In this document: piece by piece, positions 21,801 to 32,004 of the stretch
Numbering within the stretch: position 1 is the first letter of the stretch
How the letters are laid out: the number at the start of each line of letters is the position of its first letter
Assembly (NCBI GenBank): GCA_037974665.1
Contig: CM075767.1
Coordinates: 17,190,840 to 17,254,839, forward strand
Length of the DNA: 64,000 nucleotides
Direction: 5' to 3'
Source: Ehretia macrophylla
Taxonomy: Eukaryota; Streptophyta; Magnoliopsida; Boraginales; Ehretiaceae
The notes under the pieces: model-generated
Seen by the model: only the letters and a program-made list of their open reading frames with translations
Told to the model about the DNA's origin: nothing
Databases searched by the model: none
Program-made: the position numbers and the translations under genes

Positions 21801-23300
21801 TAGGACAAAAGATCACGCAACAATAACTAGATAATTCTGTAAACTTTATAAATCAGCATGTTCAAGGCTGGCATACATCTTAAACAGCAAAATATCAATG
21901 GAAGCAAAACCATACTCTGCTAACCAATTGACATCAACCTAAACGCATGCTTATGTTAGCAGTATATAGTTTCTTTGTTGGTTAGTGACATTATGTTCGT
22001 GAGAGAAATGTTATAATTTTATTGTAAAGCAAAAATAGCAATAACTTCTTAATTATTTTAATCTCTCCTTGAACAACACTTTAGGTAAAAGATACACCTT
22101 AAGGTACGTGTAACCAAGAATGTTATTTATAACAATTGCTTGTGGATAAATATCCTCCATTGAACTATTAACTTGAAAATTGGAAAAAAAATCATTTTAA
22201 TCCCTAAAAGCTATGATAAGTCTCAAATAGGTCCCTTTGAATAGAAAGTCTCTCTACGAATCTCTTCACTTTCATATCTAGGTTTCGTTCTTATGTACTG
22301 GGCTTGCGTCATAATTTTTAGGATGGTTATTTCACTAGGAGCTAGATCACTTCACTTTCAAGATGTCTTGGTAGTGAAATGGTAGACACGCGAGACTCAT
22401 TCTTTTATATGTATATATATTTTTTTAATGAAAGAAGGGATAATGCATTAAAATATTATTTTTGCCCTTTCAATTTGATTATGTTGGTTCTTTGTTCCAT
22501 TAATTTTCTACTTGTTCGTTGGAATGTGATTGCATTAATGCAATTTTTTTAACCAATAAAGCAAACAGTCACACTAATTAATCTTTTATAGCTAAAATTC
22601 CTTTCTTTGGTGTCGTTGCTTGAAGCAATGAAAATTTTGAAGTTCACATCATATTTTAAGGGAAAAAATAACATTTTAGTGCATTATTCCTTTTTTCATA
22701 AAAAATCACAAAAGAAATTAAAGTGCAGGAACTTGTGTAGAAATTTTCAAATTCACAGGGACTTGTTTGAGACTATCATATTTCTCTGGAACTAAGATGA
22801 CTTTTTTCTCGAAAATGTTTTCCTAAAAAATGTCAAGAAATAGATAACTTCGGTATATTGAAAGAATAACTAGGCATCTTCATTAATTCAACCGTGAATA
22901 TAACTTAAAATACTAAAAAAGGAAATTCAAAAGACACAGAAACTCCAACCAAATCCCATTCCAGTAAACTCAGTTATGTTCTCACTGGGTTTTGAGAGTT
23001 GAAATCAAACATACTTAAAAAAGAACATAGCTCACAATAACGATAATTAACAAAAACTATTTAAGGAGTCATTTGAAAGCCCAGATCACGATGAATCTTT
23101 TTCAGGGAGACGTGTAAGTCTGAAGCTTTGTAAACAATTATTGCAGCAAGGCTAACTTATAGTCTTTAGTCGCCGTAAGAAGGAAGAGAAAAAGAAGCTG
23201 GGAAAACTGCAAACAAGTTTAGTGATCACCGGCATAATTTATCCTTTGGTCTTTAAGTTTAATCTTGAGGTGTAAATTATATATTTGTCCTTAAATTTAT
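21801..23300. repeat. Duplicated spacer block, unit 1/2 copy
   Basis: Non-coding AT-rich DNA homologous to 30871-31192 joined to 45483-46660; the second copy is split by Copia-2. No gene is seen. It includes the plastid tRNA-like scrap at 22366-22399. Confidence 0.85.
22366..22399 (+). other. Fragment resembling the 5' half of plastid tRNA-Leu(CAA)
   Basis: The stretch TCTTGGTAGTGAAATGGTAG followed by ACACGCGAGACTCA closely matches the start of chloroplast trnL-CAA (acceptor strand, D arm, anticodon 5' arm) as I remember it. It then breaks off into AT repeats, so it cannot be a tRNA gene. The paralogous scrap at 45722-45755 is slightly closer (TTGGTGG). It is likely a plastid DNA insertion remnant. 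Confidence 0.5.
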
Positions 23301-23350
23301 CAGCTAGCTTTAACCTTCAAATTGTGGGAGTGACTTATTTGACGCAGTCT

Positions 23351-24355
23351 CAGCAATCCTAATATGGAACAAGGCGGTGGATAAGCATGCACCTCTAAAT
23401 TTTCTCTCAAGCTCCACCGCGTTCACCTTTTTCTTCGTCTCATCTTCTCAACTTCTTCTTCTTCTCTTCTCAACTTCTTCTTCTTCGTTCTTCATCTAGC
23501 TCCCTCCTTTGCTTTGATCTTTTTTGTATCATACTTTTAGTTGTTTGTGTGGGTTTCTTACTTTCGTGTTTAGTTATCTTCTTTTACTTGCTACCAGATA
23601 GGGATTTTCGGTGATCCGCATTCATCGATATTCATGTTTTCTTCTCCTGTTCTCGTTGTACAGCCTATTGGCGTGGTTGCTTTTGCCCCCATCGCCTAGC
23701 TCCTGATGCTCTCCCTTCTCTTCCCCACCATATTGTTCACCACTTGTATTGGTAGTATTATTGGAGGTTTTAGGTGAACTACGCTTTTCCCGTTGAGGTC
23801 CGAGTCTCTATTGGAGACTTTGACTATCTCCCTGCGCTTTGGGTCATGCGTCCCTTCACGCGTTTGTTCGTTAGCTGCTATTTTGACAGCTCTGGTGGGT
23901 TATTCGTGTATTGAATGTTGGTTGTTGAGCATTCTTGCCACTGTTTTGGCTGTTGGAAGATCGTTTGTTGTCCCTTGTGTTTGTTGCCTGCTACTCGCCA
24001 AAGTTTTGCTACTGTTCAGTTCCCATGCTTATCCTTACCTCTTTGGACATGGTGCTCTTCACGCTGTCTCTGTGCTGCTCTCTAGTTTCGCTACCGTTCA
24101 GCTCCCATGCTTATCCTTATCTCTTTGGACATGGTTCTCTTCTCGTTGTCTCTGGAATGCTCTCTATTGTTCTACTTTTATCGCTTGTTTTTATTGGTCT
24201 CTTGGTTGTATTTTATCTTTTTTCTTGGGCTCTTGTTGGTTGAGGGTGAGCCCAATCTTTTGTATTCATGTTTGTTAGTTAATAATATTAAGATCATCTT
24301 CACAAAAAAAAAAAAAAAACTCAGCAATCCTCTCTTACAAAAAAAAAAAAAAAAA
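23351..24355 (+). mobile_element. Two nested polyA retroposons
   Basis: The outer insertion is bracketed by GACTTATTTGACGCAGTCT (23332-23350) and GACTTATTTGACGTAATCT (24356-24374), two mismatches in 19. It consists only of about 17 bp plus a long A tail. The inner element (23361-24319) is flanked by CTCAGCAATCCT at 23349-23360 and 24320-24331 and ends in about 17 As. Its body is related to the retroposons at 5624-6418 and 59058-59818 (shared segment around ATTGGAGGTTTTAGGTG). The open frames in it (23793-24403) are low-complexity, Leu/Ser/Cys-rich, and not called as genes. This insertion is absent from the other copy of the block. Confidence 0.8.
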
Positions 24356-24374
24356 GACTTATTTGACGTAATCT

Positions 24375-25124
24375 GTCAACATGTTAATTGGGTTGGGTTT
24401 TAGGGTTGCAACACAGCCCAATCGATAATAATCCAACTCAATCCAACCCAGTTGCTAAAATACTAGGCTGGATTATAACACATACGGCAATATTGCGGAT
24501 TGAGTTGGATTCAAGTTTAAAAACTATAAACTCAGCTCAGCAAATAATCTAGCCCAGCTCGATTTGGTACCCCAGTCCAACTCGATTCGGTAACCCAACA
24601 CAGCTTAATTCAGTAAAATAGCTCAACTCGATTCGGTAAACTAGTCCAATTCAATTTAGTCTTTTTTCTAAGTGAAGTGATATCGTGCACGGCCACATTT
24701 TTTTATTTTTTTAAGTAAAGTCAGATCTGCACAATGAGTCATGACCATAGTTTTTTTTTTTCTTTTGGTCAAAGCATGACCTCAATTAGCTATACTATAG
24801 TCTATAGGAAAGCAACAAGGATTATCGAAGATGGAAGAGGATTCTGAAGAAGATATGTCTCTGAGGGAGAGAGCTCACCTAGTGAAGATCTCGAAGATCA
24901 ATTGTAGGAAGAACAATATTAGTTGAAGAAAAAAAGAAATTGAAACATTAGTTTGTAAAAGTTTTTTTACAATTAAAAATAATTAGTTTGAACATGATTT
25001 TTTGTTTTGATTTTTGTATTATTTCTCATATCAAATTTTAATTTTTGTAAGTTCACATTTTTTACTTAGTAACATTTTGAGTTATTTTTAAAATTTTGTA
25101 TTGTCTCAAAATTTAGTAATTCAT

Positions 25125-25168
<44 letters not shown>

Positions 25169-25430
25169 TTTTTTTGTTTAAAAAATGGACTGACTCGAAT
25201 CCAACCCAATTAACCCATTTAACTCAGCCCATTTATTAATTGGGCTAAATGAGTTCATGGGTCGAGCTATCCTAGCTCAGCTCAAATACCATGTTGAGTA
25301 ATTAGCCCTTTAAAAATGGTTTTGGAGGTACAATAAAGAAAAAAAATTATAACATCTCTTTGTTTGAGAAAAAAAAGGCTGGTAACTAATAAAGCGAAAG
25401 TAACTGGCACCCTTTGGATAGCACAAAATT
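24375..25430. other. Unclassified repeat-like DNA with an AT microsatellite
   Basis: Begins and ends with related GGGTTGG / CCAACCCAAT motifs in inverted arrangement (near 24390 and 25200), with many degenerate CAACTCGATTCGGTA-type repeats between. It may be an old non-autonomous DNA transposon. It has no coding potential and is absent from the paralogous block (46660-47035). An (AT)n tract lies at about 25129-25166. Confidence 0.4.
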
Positions 25431-25735
25431 CAAAATATGTTTCTTAAATTAATTGTTCACCATTAATTGATTTATAGAAAATTGAAGGTTAAAAATATTT
25501 AGAGTTAATGGAAGGTAAATTTGTTTAATCAAATTAGGAAACATAATATGCCGATCGAGACTAAAATTTTATATATGAAGTATCTAAGTCAAAGGCTACG
25601 AGTTTTATAGTTTTCAATATTTTATAAACAGTAAAATATTTCGTCGCAAATAGGAAGTAACAAAATAAACGAAAGCAAGTAAATGTAGAGGATCCACATC
25701 CTTTTAATATATATGTACATATATTAAGTAAAATT

Positions 25736-25812
25736 AGAAAATTATTAGGTCAGCCACATTACAAGTGAGGACAACCTCCTGGCCCTTCCCGTGGCTGACC
25801 TAATAATTTTCT
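25736..25812. repeat. Perfect 22-bp inverted repeat (hairpin)
   Basis: Arms 25736-25757 and 25791-25812 are exact reverse complements (core ATTATTAGGTCAGCCAC / GTGGCTGACCTAATAAT) around a 33-nt loop. It lies about 340 bp upstream of the TATA box of the orphan defensin exon. The paralog near 47300-47355 keeps the loop and most of the right arm but lacks the left arm. Confidence 0.9.
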
Positions 25813-26150
25813 TTCGATTAAAAGGAAGGTCAAAGCTAATATTTCATTTTCAACAAATGTTCACTCTAAGAATAGACCTAATAATATTCTAATTTATCGT
25901 TTGTTTCACATCTATGATCCATATTTAAACATGGCAAATACTAGATTTTTGAGTGCTTTGATGCATTAATTACCATTTTCCATTTCTTGCTCAAAATACC
26001 TCCATATATCACGGGAAAAATTAATAGTTATGTAAATGAACAGATGAACGAGTAAGGATTATAACAAGTATCACCATGTTTAATGCAATTTGACTTGTGT
26101 TGAAGTTAGCATTGAGAATTTCTTTGGTTGTAGTCATCTCTGTTGATATG

Positions 26151-26158
26151 TATAAAAG
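26151..26158 (+). promoter_or_regulatory. TATA box upstream of orphan C-type exon 1
   Basis: TATAAAAG, 91 bp before the ATG at 26242. The same spacing and sequence precede C2 (47692-47699 to 47783). Confidence 0.65.
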
Positions 26159-26241
26159 CCTGCAATAGCCATGACATTGAGGATCATATCCCCTACATTA
26201 AGAATTAAAATCTGCATAGAATTAGTCTTTCGAATTCCAAG

Positions 26242-26302
26242 ATGAAGGGCATTAATCTGGTTACCACTGCTCTTCGCCTGCTGTTGCTTTTCACCAACAA
26301 TG
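26242..26302 (+). pseudogene. Orphan defensin signal-peptide exon (C-type, unit 2)
   Basis: ATG followed by a hydrophobic signal sequence, MKGINLVTTALRLLLLFTNN, collinear with C2 exon 1 at 47783. The GTAAC donor of C2 is destroyed here by a small deletion and substitution; a GTTTTT site at 26303 remains and keeps phase 1. Homology to C2 stops about 125 bp further on and the A2 block begins at 26686, so the second C exon and the D gene are deleted. An antisense reading frame covers the same bases and is a shadow. The exon could in principle splice to A2 exon 2. Confidence 0.65.
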
Positions 26303-26425
26303 GTTTTTTTCTCTATCTCATCCATGCGATATTGCATCATTACATTAATTACGGCTTCAATTCTGTTTGACTTCTGTTACAATTTAATTTGTACGATGCT
26401 CCTATATTGATAAGATAGAATCGAA

Positions 26426-26686
26426 TAATTTCGTTACAACATAAATATGTCAATAGTGCAAAAATAGATCCCTCTGTTCTTTATGACAGATTACAGATAT
26501 ATTGATGTAAAGATCTTTTGTATCATGATGTTTTTGTAGTGAAATGAAACCATTACTTACTTAGCAAAAAAAAAAAATTTTGATTATTTAAAATCTCAAC
26601 GATTCATTTTCAAATTTATTTTCCACAATTAAATTTCAAAATGAACGATTGAGGTTTAGAAAATATCAAATCTTATGACTCAAAAT
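26426..26686. other. Deletion junction between C-type exon 1 and the A2 block
   Basis: The left side is homologous to 47972 and leftward, the right side to 10030 and rightward. About 250 bp between is found nowhere else in the window and holds no feature. It marks removal of C exon 2 and D from unit 2. Confidence 0.65.
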
Positions 26687-27667
26687 ACACGAGATGAGGG
26701 AAAAAGAAATCTTTAATTTGTCTCGTAAGTTTAGCTACTGCTTCTTGTGAGTTAGTGAAAATATTGCTAATTTGACATTTTCGAGCTCTATCTATAATTC
26801 ATTTGACCCGGAAAAAAAAAAAAGAAGAAAAAAGAGTACGTATGAACGAGATATAATGTAAGCATCTCTTGTTTAACCTCGAACTCTTACGTTAATTTAT
26901 TAAAATTATAGTTTAAACTTAGAATATTTTATTATAACATATTGCTATTCGACTATTCTACCGAACTCTTACGTTAATTTTTTCTTGGGTCAATCTATTC
27001 GTCCTTGCCTAAATGAAACTTTAAAAGATTCAACTATTTCAAATTTTTGGGAGAGAAAGGTTATTATGGTTATATTTACAAAAGGAAAAAGTATAAAGAA
27101 AGGAAATGGTCAAGCAAGCACAAATAATCCGTGTTGATAAAGTTGAATAGTCACTAGAACAGATGGATTAATCAGTCAATGGATTTTATTAAATAACACT
27201 TTTAACTAAAGTTTTACTGGTAAAAATTGTACAGTTTAAAAACTAAAATTTCACAATTAAATTAAACAAAGCCTTAATATCTTTTGTTATGTAAATACGT
27301 GCTTTAATATCTTTGCGTCTGTTACTTAAAAGGTGTCTAGTGTCCACACTACTGAATTGAATTATTAGATCTAAAATATTACTTCAGTATAGGACTATAA
27401 CAATAATAAGCCCTAATCTATTTTTTGTACAAAAGATATACATATTTTGGAAAAAGAAAATATGAGGTTTGTGGAAGCTACACTAGCTCCTATATAAATC
27501 CGTCTTTTATTGTTCAGCGTACTATAAAAATTGAAATCGTAATTTAAAATCAGAATATCCTCTGATTAAAAAAATGAGTACTGATCTTTTTACCAAATTC
27601 TTGACGGTAAATCTGCCTTTGATTATGCTCTTTATCAATAGTCAAAAGAAATTGCTTCCAGAATTCC

Positions 27668-27758
27668 TTATGAGCATCCTTCCAATGTTCTGCACTTTAA
27701 AGTCGCCTGTCTTATGAGCATCCTTCCAATGTTCTGCACTTTAAAGTCGGTATAAACC
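27668..27758 (+). repeat. Tandem duplication upstream of A2
   Basis: The phrase CTTATGAGCATCCTTCCAAT and the following bases through TTAAAGTCG occur twice in a row. The A1 side (about 11150-11200) has one copy. A second small tandem duplication (about 32 bp, starting CATTGATTTCCTTGTAAAG) lies at about 28359-28425. Confidence 0.8.
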
Positions 27759-28662
27759 TTAGACCATTTGCAACTTCATTTTTTTTTTTTGGTTGTACCT
27801 TTTTAAAAAATTCAAAATCCAAGATTTACAATTGTTGGATTTCCATAAGCCTTACTCAAATTTGAGCCCAGAAGGTAGAATTTGCAAATCCACATTTTCT
27901 AATTCGGATGCTAATCTTTTAAAGACAAAACTATCCTCAAGTTTAAGTGGTTGACTTTGTTAGGAATAGTCAAAAACTCAAAACGAAAAAAATAAACATC
28001 TTCTCCACGAGCAAATATATGAACATGTTTTGAGTACTTAAGTATTGTGGACGAATCATTACACGCAAACGCTTTGGTTTTGTATCAAAATGGTAATATG
28101 GTAAAAGTTAGAGGAAAAAAGTTTAGCCCCTTTAATACTTTGATCTATCAGTGCAGGCAATCAGTCAGTTGATTTTAAAGTCCAATAGCAGCAACTAGAG
28201 GCAAGAATTATCCCATAATTTTATAATGTTATGAAGAAAAATATTGATAGTAAAACGATATTACAATTTCTCAAAAAAAAAAAAAAATTTATTCGAGATA
28301 AATTCACCATATTTAATTGTCGAAATATTTTTATTATAATTATATAATCACTATACCTTCATTGATTTCCTTGTAAAGTTAGGGTCAAAATCCCATTGAT
28401 TTCCTTGTAAAGCTAGGGTCAAAATCCGGATATGAAAAAGCGTATAGAAGTTTGGTAGAAGCTCAATTTTAGCTTAATGCTCATGTAAAAACGAGGTTAT
28501 TGGTAGATGCATGCTCTAAAGAAGTTTTTTAATGAAGCGAAAAGTAGCAGAGGCTAGTGCAAATTGAATAGTCATGACTCATTTTACAGATTGGATATGC
28601 GTGACCCTTTTTCTGGAATTTTCAAAGTATGACATGGTGGAATATTCATTCAAATTAGCCCT

Positions 28663-28669
28663 TATAATA
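28663..28669 (+). promoter_or_regulatory. Altered TATA box of defensin A2
   Basis: TATAATA, about 87 bp before the A2 ATG. A1 has TATAAATA plus GCACAC that is missing here. A CT-rich leader (28695-28728) follows, expanded relative to A1. Confidence 0.6.
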
Positions 28670-28749
28670 CTTAGCATGGCCTCATAGCAATTCATCTCTC
28701 TCTCTCTCTCTTTCTTTCTATCTCTCTTTTACACACACAGAGTGCAATG

Positions 28750-29891
28750 ATGGCACGCTCCTTGAGATTGTTTGCTACTGTGTTCCTCATGCTCATGCTT
28801 GTCATGGCCACTGGTAACTTTAAAATTTAATTTCTAGTTAATGTGATATAAAATGAATTATCGTACATTTAAAACCGCGCTATATATGGTTTGTTTTTTT
28901 TTATTTTTTTGGAGCTAGATAAACTACGTTATTTTCTGGTCTCTCCTTTTTTTTAATATAATATCATTCATATGTCAATGATGATGCCTTACATACTACC
29001 TTAATATTGTCACACTTATGTCAGTAATTAACTATCCACGGAATCTCGGAATCATCTTAAAGAAATTGTATTGTAAAACACATAAATTGAGATCTTGTAG
29101 ACCCTAAGAATCCGTAATTAAAATTTCACGACTTTTACCTTATAATTCCTTTTTTTTTCGGGACCACTAGCAATCAGTCAAATCTAAGAATTCAACGGCT
29201 GATTGAGGGTAAGATCGTATGAGTATATATAGAGACCCAGAAAGCTCTATAGAGCTCCCTATTTATAGGGCTCTGGGCGCTGGCTCAATCTCCTCCCCAA
29301 GAGCCGAATGATCTATGTCTATCTTTCTTTCATATCTCGCGTGTTAATCTGTTATCTCCCTTAATCTGTGATAACGATTAGTTTCCGTGCCTTACTTTGG
29401 CCCCCCTCCTTTTACGGGTCGCGATTGAGGGAACTTCCCATGTGAGCTTCCCGTTAGTTGGGTTGCGACTTAGGAAGTTGCGCGTCCCACAACTCTATGG
29501 CCTTCGTTTGGTCTAGTTACATTGATGCTAGCCCAATCTTCTGAGTGTGAACCAAGACTTATTTTTTTCTCTATAGTTCTCATTGGAAAACCATCAATTC
29601 CATAATGCTTGAACTTAAACCAATCATATTCTTTTGTTCAACGATAACATACTAAACAACCTAGTACTTGTTTGTACGTGGTACAAATTAGCCATGCTCA
29701 TATTTTTTTATTTGCTTACAGAGATGGGACCAATGGTTGCTGAGGCCAGGACATGTGAGTCACAAAGCCACCGCTTCAAGGGAGCTTGTGTGAGGAAAGC
29801 TAACTGTGCTGCTGTCTGCCAGACTGAGGGCTTCCAAGGTGGCCACTGCAGGGGCTTCCGTCGCCGATGTTTTTGCACAAAGCCTTGTTGA
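28750..29891 (+). CDS. Plant defensin A2 (complete, two exons)
   Basis: Exon 1 is 28750-28813 (a second in-frame ATG lies at 28747; 28750 matches A1) and exon 2 is 29722-29891, with a phase-1 intron of 908 bp between GTAACT and TTACAG. The product has 77 residues: signal [20 protein letters not shown], linker GPMVAEA, and a 47-residue mature defensin with all eight cysteines. Relative to A1 it differs at signal residue 20 (Ser to Ala) and at mature residues 13 (Val to Ala), 30 (His to Gln) and 46 (His to Pro). The gamma-core is unchanged. It is a secreted antimicrobial defensin by family. An exon-2-only open frame starting at 29634 reads through intron sequence and is not the real start. Confidence 0.95.
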
Positions 29892-29984
29892 TTTTATATT
29901 TGTGATTCGCACCTTAAGAAACTCTCTAGCTATCAGTATGTTGAGTTACTTGTCATGGCTTGGATCCCATTGTGTGCCTTAAAA

Positions 29985-29990
29985 AATAAA
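29985..29990 (+). terminator. Polyadenylation signal of A2
   Basis: AATAAA about 94 bp after the A2 stop, at the same place as in A1. Confidence 0.55.
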
Positions 29991-30032
29991 CAAACGACCC
30001 TTTTTGATGAAGGGCGTTTCATTTCGTGATTA

Positions 30033-30092
30033 AGTGTTGTTATTAAAAGTTATTTGTACGAAAGTGTTGTTATTAAAAGTTATTTGTACGAC
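30033..30092 (+). repeat. 30-bp tandem duplication downstream of A2
   Basis: GTGTTGTTATTAAAAGTTAT plus the following TTGTACGA occurs twice in a row; A1 has one copy (about 14160-14190). A CT microsatellite follows at about 30125-30147. Confidence 0.85.
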
Positions 30093-31329
30093 TTTTGCCG
30101 TTTCTCTTACCTGTTGAACTTTCTCCTCTCTCTCTCTCTCTCTCTCCAAACATCTCTAGTTTCACAGTGATCGTTTAAAGGATATACATAATATATATAT
30201 TAGTTTATAACAACTTCAATTTATCACTATAAGTTTACGAACACCATGGATTTAAATATTTTGAACTTAATTAAACTCAATATACATTGACATAAGGGAC
30301 TTTCACATGCCTTGGAGCAAAAAAGGCAATAAAACTTATCAATTTCAAATAAAAAGAAACCTTTAATCCTCAATTGGACATAAGTCTCTCTACGCCTCTA
30401 GCTAGAAGGCTTTACATCTTTATGGGACGACAAACCACCTTCCGACATAAAAAGCCTTTATTCTTTATATCTCGAGATTTTTAAAATGAACAATTGTTCA
30501 CAAACCTTTGCTCTTTATGCTTCAAGATTGAAAACATTTTGGAGCGAAACCTTTACATGTAAAAATTACAAAGTAAACTCAGTTTAATTACGTGGAAATA
30601 CAATAAGCTTTATAATCATTCCTCAAACATTACCTTCTAAAAATAGCACTCATTACTATATCACCTTTCTTAGATGGAAAATTATTCGGTTAGCTGGTCA
30701 TATTCAAATGAATTTCTACTCGGGTGAAATTCAGATGGTGTGAGCCCCACTATAACTAGATATGTCATAAGTTCTGACTACCTCAAACCCAATAGTTCCT
30801 TTCTTAAATTACAGTTTGCTAGCAACCAAGAAAAGAAATACAATCACATCATTGCCTCATTTTTCTAGGACAAAAGATCACGCAACAATAACTGGATAAT
30901 TCTGTAAACTTTAAAAATCAGCATGTTCAAGGCTGGCATGCATCTTAAACAGCAAAATATCAATGGATGCAAAGCCATACTCTGCTAACCAATTGACATC
31001 AACCTAAACGCATGCTTATGTTAGCAGTACATAGTGTCTTTGTTGGTTAGTGACATTATGTTCGTAAGAGAAATGTTATAATTTTATTGTAAAGCAAAAA
31101 TAGCAATAACTTCATAATTATTTTAATCTCTCCATGAACAACACTTTGGGTAAAAGATACACCTTAAGGTATGAAACCAAGAATGTTATTTATCTTTAAA
31201 ACTAATGAAATGGTTTTTTTCATTATATTACTGATTAAAAATTTACAAAGTATTTATAAAGAATTTAAATCTCTCAATCTAAGTCTATCAATCCCTCACA
31301 CACTATAATAAAAGACCTCATGTGCGACA

Positions 31330-31565
31330 CTTTTTTCGCTCTGAACCGCCTGCATGACAATGCATTTTTTGCGGCAGTTCAGGAAACCGCCGCGAAAATT
31401 CCACTTTTAGCGGCGGTTTTGGGAAACTGCCGTGAAAAGTAGGTCACTTTTAGAGGCGGTTCACGGAAACCACCGCTAAAAGTGGAATTATAGCGGTAGT
31501 TTTTGAGAACCGCCGCTAAAAGTGTAGAACTTTTTGCGGCACTTCCCTAAAACCGCCGCGAATAT
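31330..31565. repeat. Left subterminal repeat array of the CACTA element
   Basis: At least six copies of AACCGCCGCTAAAAGTG-like motifs in both orientations, much richer in G/C than the surroundings. The matching array at the right end is 39670-39910. Confidence 0.85.
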
Positions 31566-32004
31566 TAGATTATAGCAAAAACTAAAAGTAGGACACGTAG
31601 GTAAAGTCTAGGTCATTTCGAGGCAAGCGAATCATTTATCAGCAGTTTCAGAATATCAAATAGACCTCTCAGTTTTTAATCTCTTCTTTCAATGCAAAGG
31701 ACAAAGAAAAAAATCTCATAGAAGATATTGTTAAAAAATCATTAATTCCTAATGAAATGGATATGAAAAGGTTAGCCAATATTATAATTATCGTTGATCA
31801 GTATGAAAAATATACGAACCTGCGAGAGTGTATCACTTTGGGAAATGTGGATATTGCGGAATAACATCCCGCCTTCAAATTTCTTAAAATTTTATTTAAT
31901 TATAAGTGGCGGTTTAGAAATGAGAAGTATTATAATTTATTTTTTTATTTGCAAATGAAGCTAATACACATTTTATTGATAGTATTATATATTTGAATTG
32001 TAAA

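Noticed and set aside
22366-22399. tRNA gene or tRNA-derived SINE
   Set aside because: Only the 5' half of a tRNA is present, there is no T arm or acceptor 3' strand, and no SINE body or tail follows.
23793-24403. Three overlapping frames with Leu/Ser/Cys-rich products
   Set aside because: They are inside the nested retroposon at 23361-24319; one runs into the A tails. No family resemblance.
26134-26340. Minus-strand open frame of 68 codons with a hydrophobic stretch
   Set aside because: It overlaps the plus-strand C-type signal exon and its TATA box. The paralog at 47.7-47.9 kb is frameshifted on the minus strand but keeps the plus-strand signal peptide, so the minus frame is a shadow.
29634-29721. 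Start of A2 at the upstream in-frame ATG at 29634
   Set aside because: This is intron sequence before a TTACAG acceptor; exon 1 at 28750 with a signal peptide and matching phase is clearly the true 5' part.
31330-31565. Repeated GCGGCGG motifs considered as a CRISPR-like or satellite array
   Set aside because: Spacing and orientation alternate irregularly and the array sits at a CACTA terminus, which explains it.
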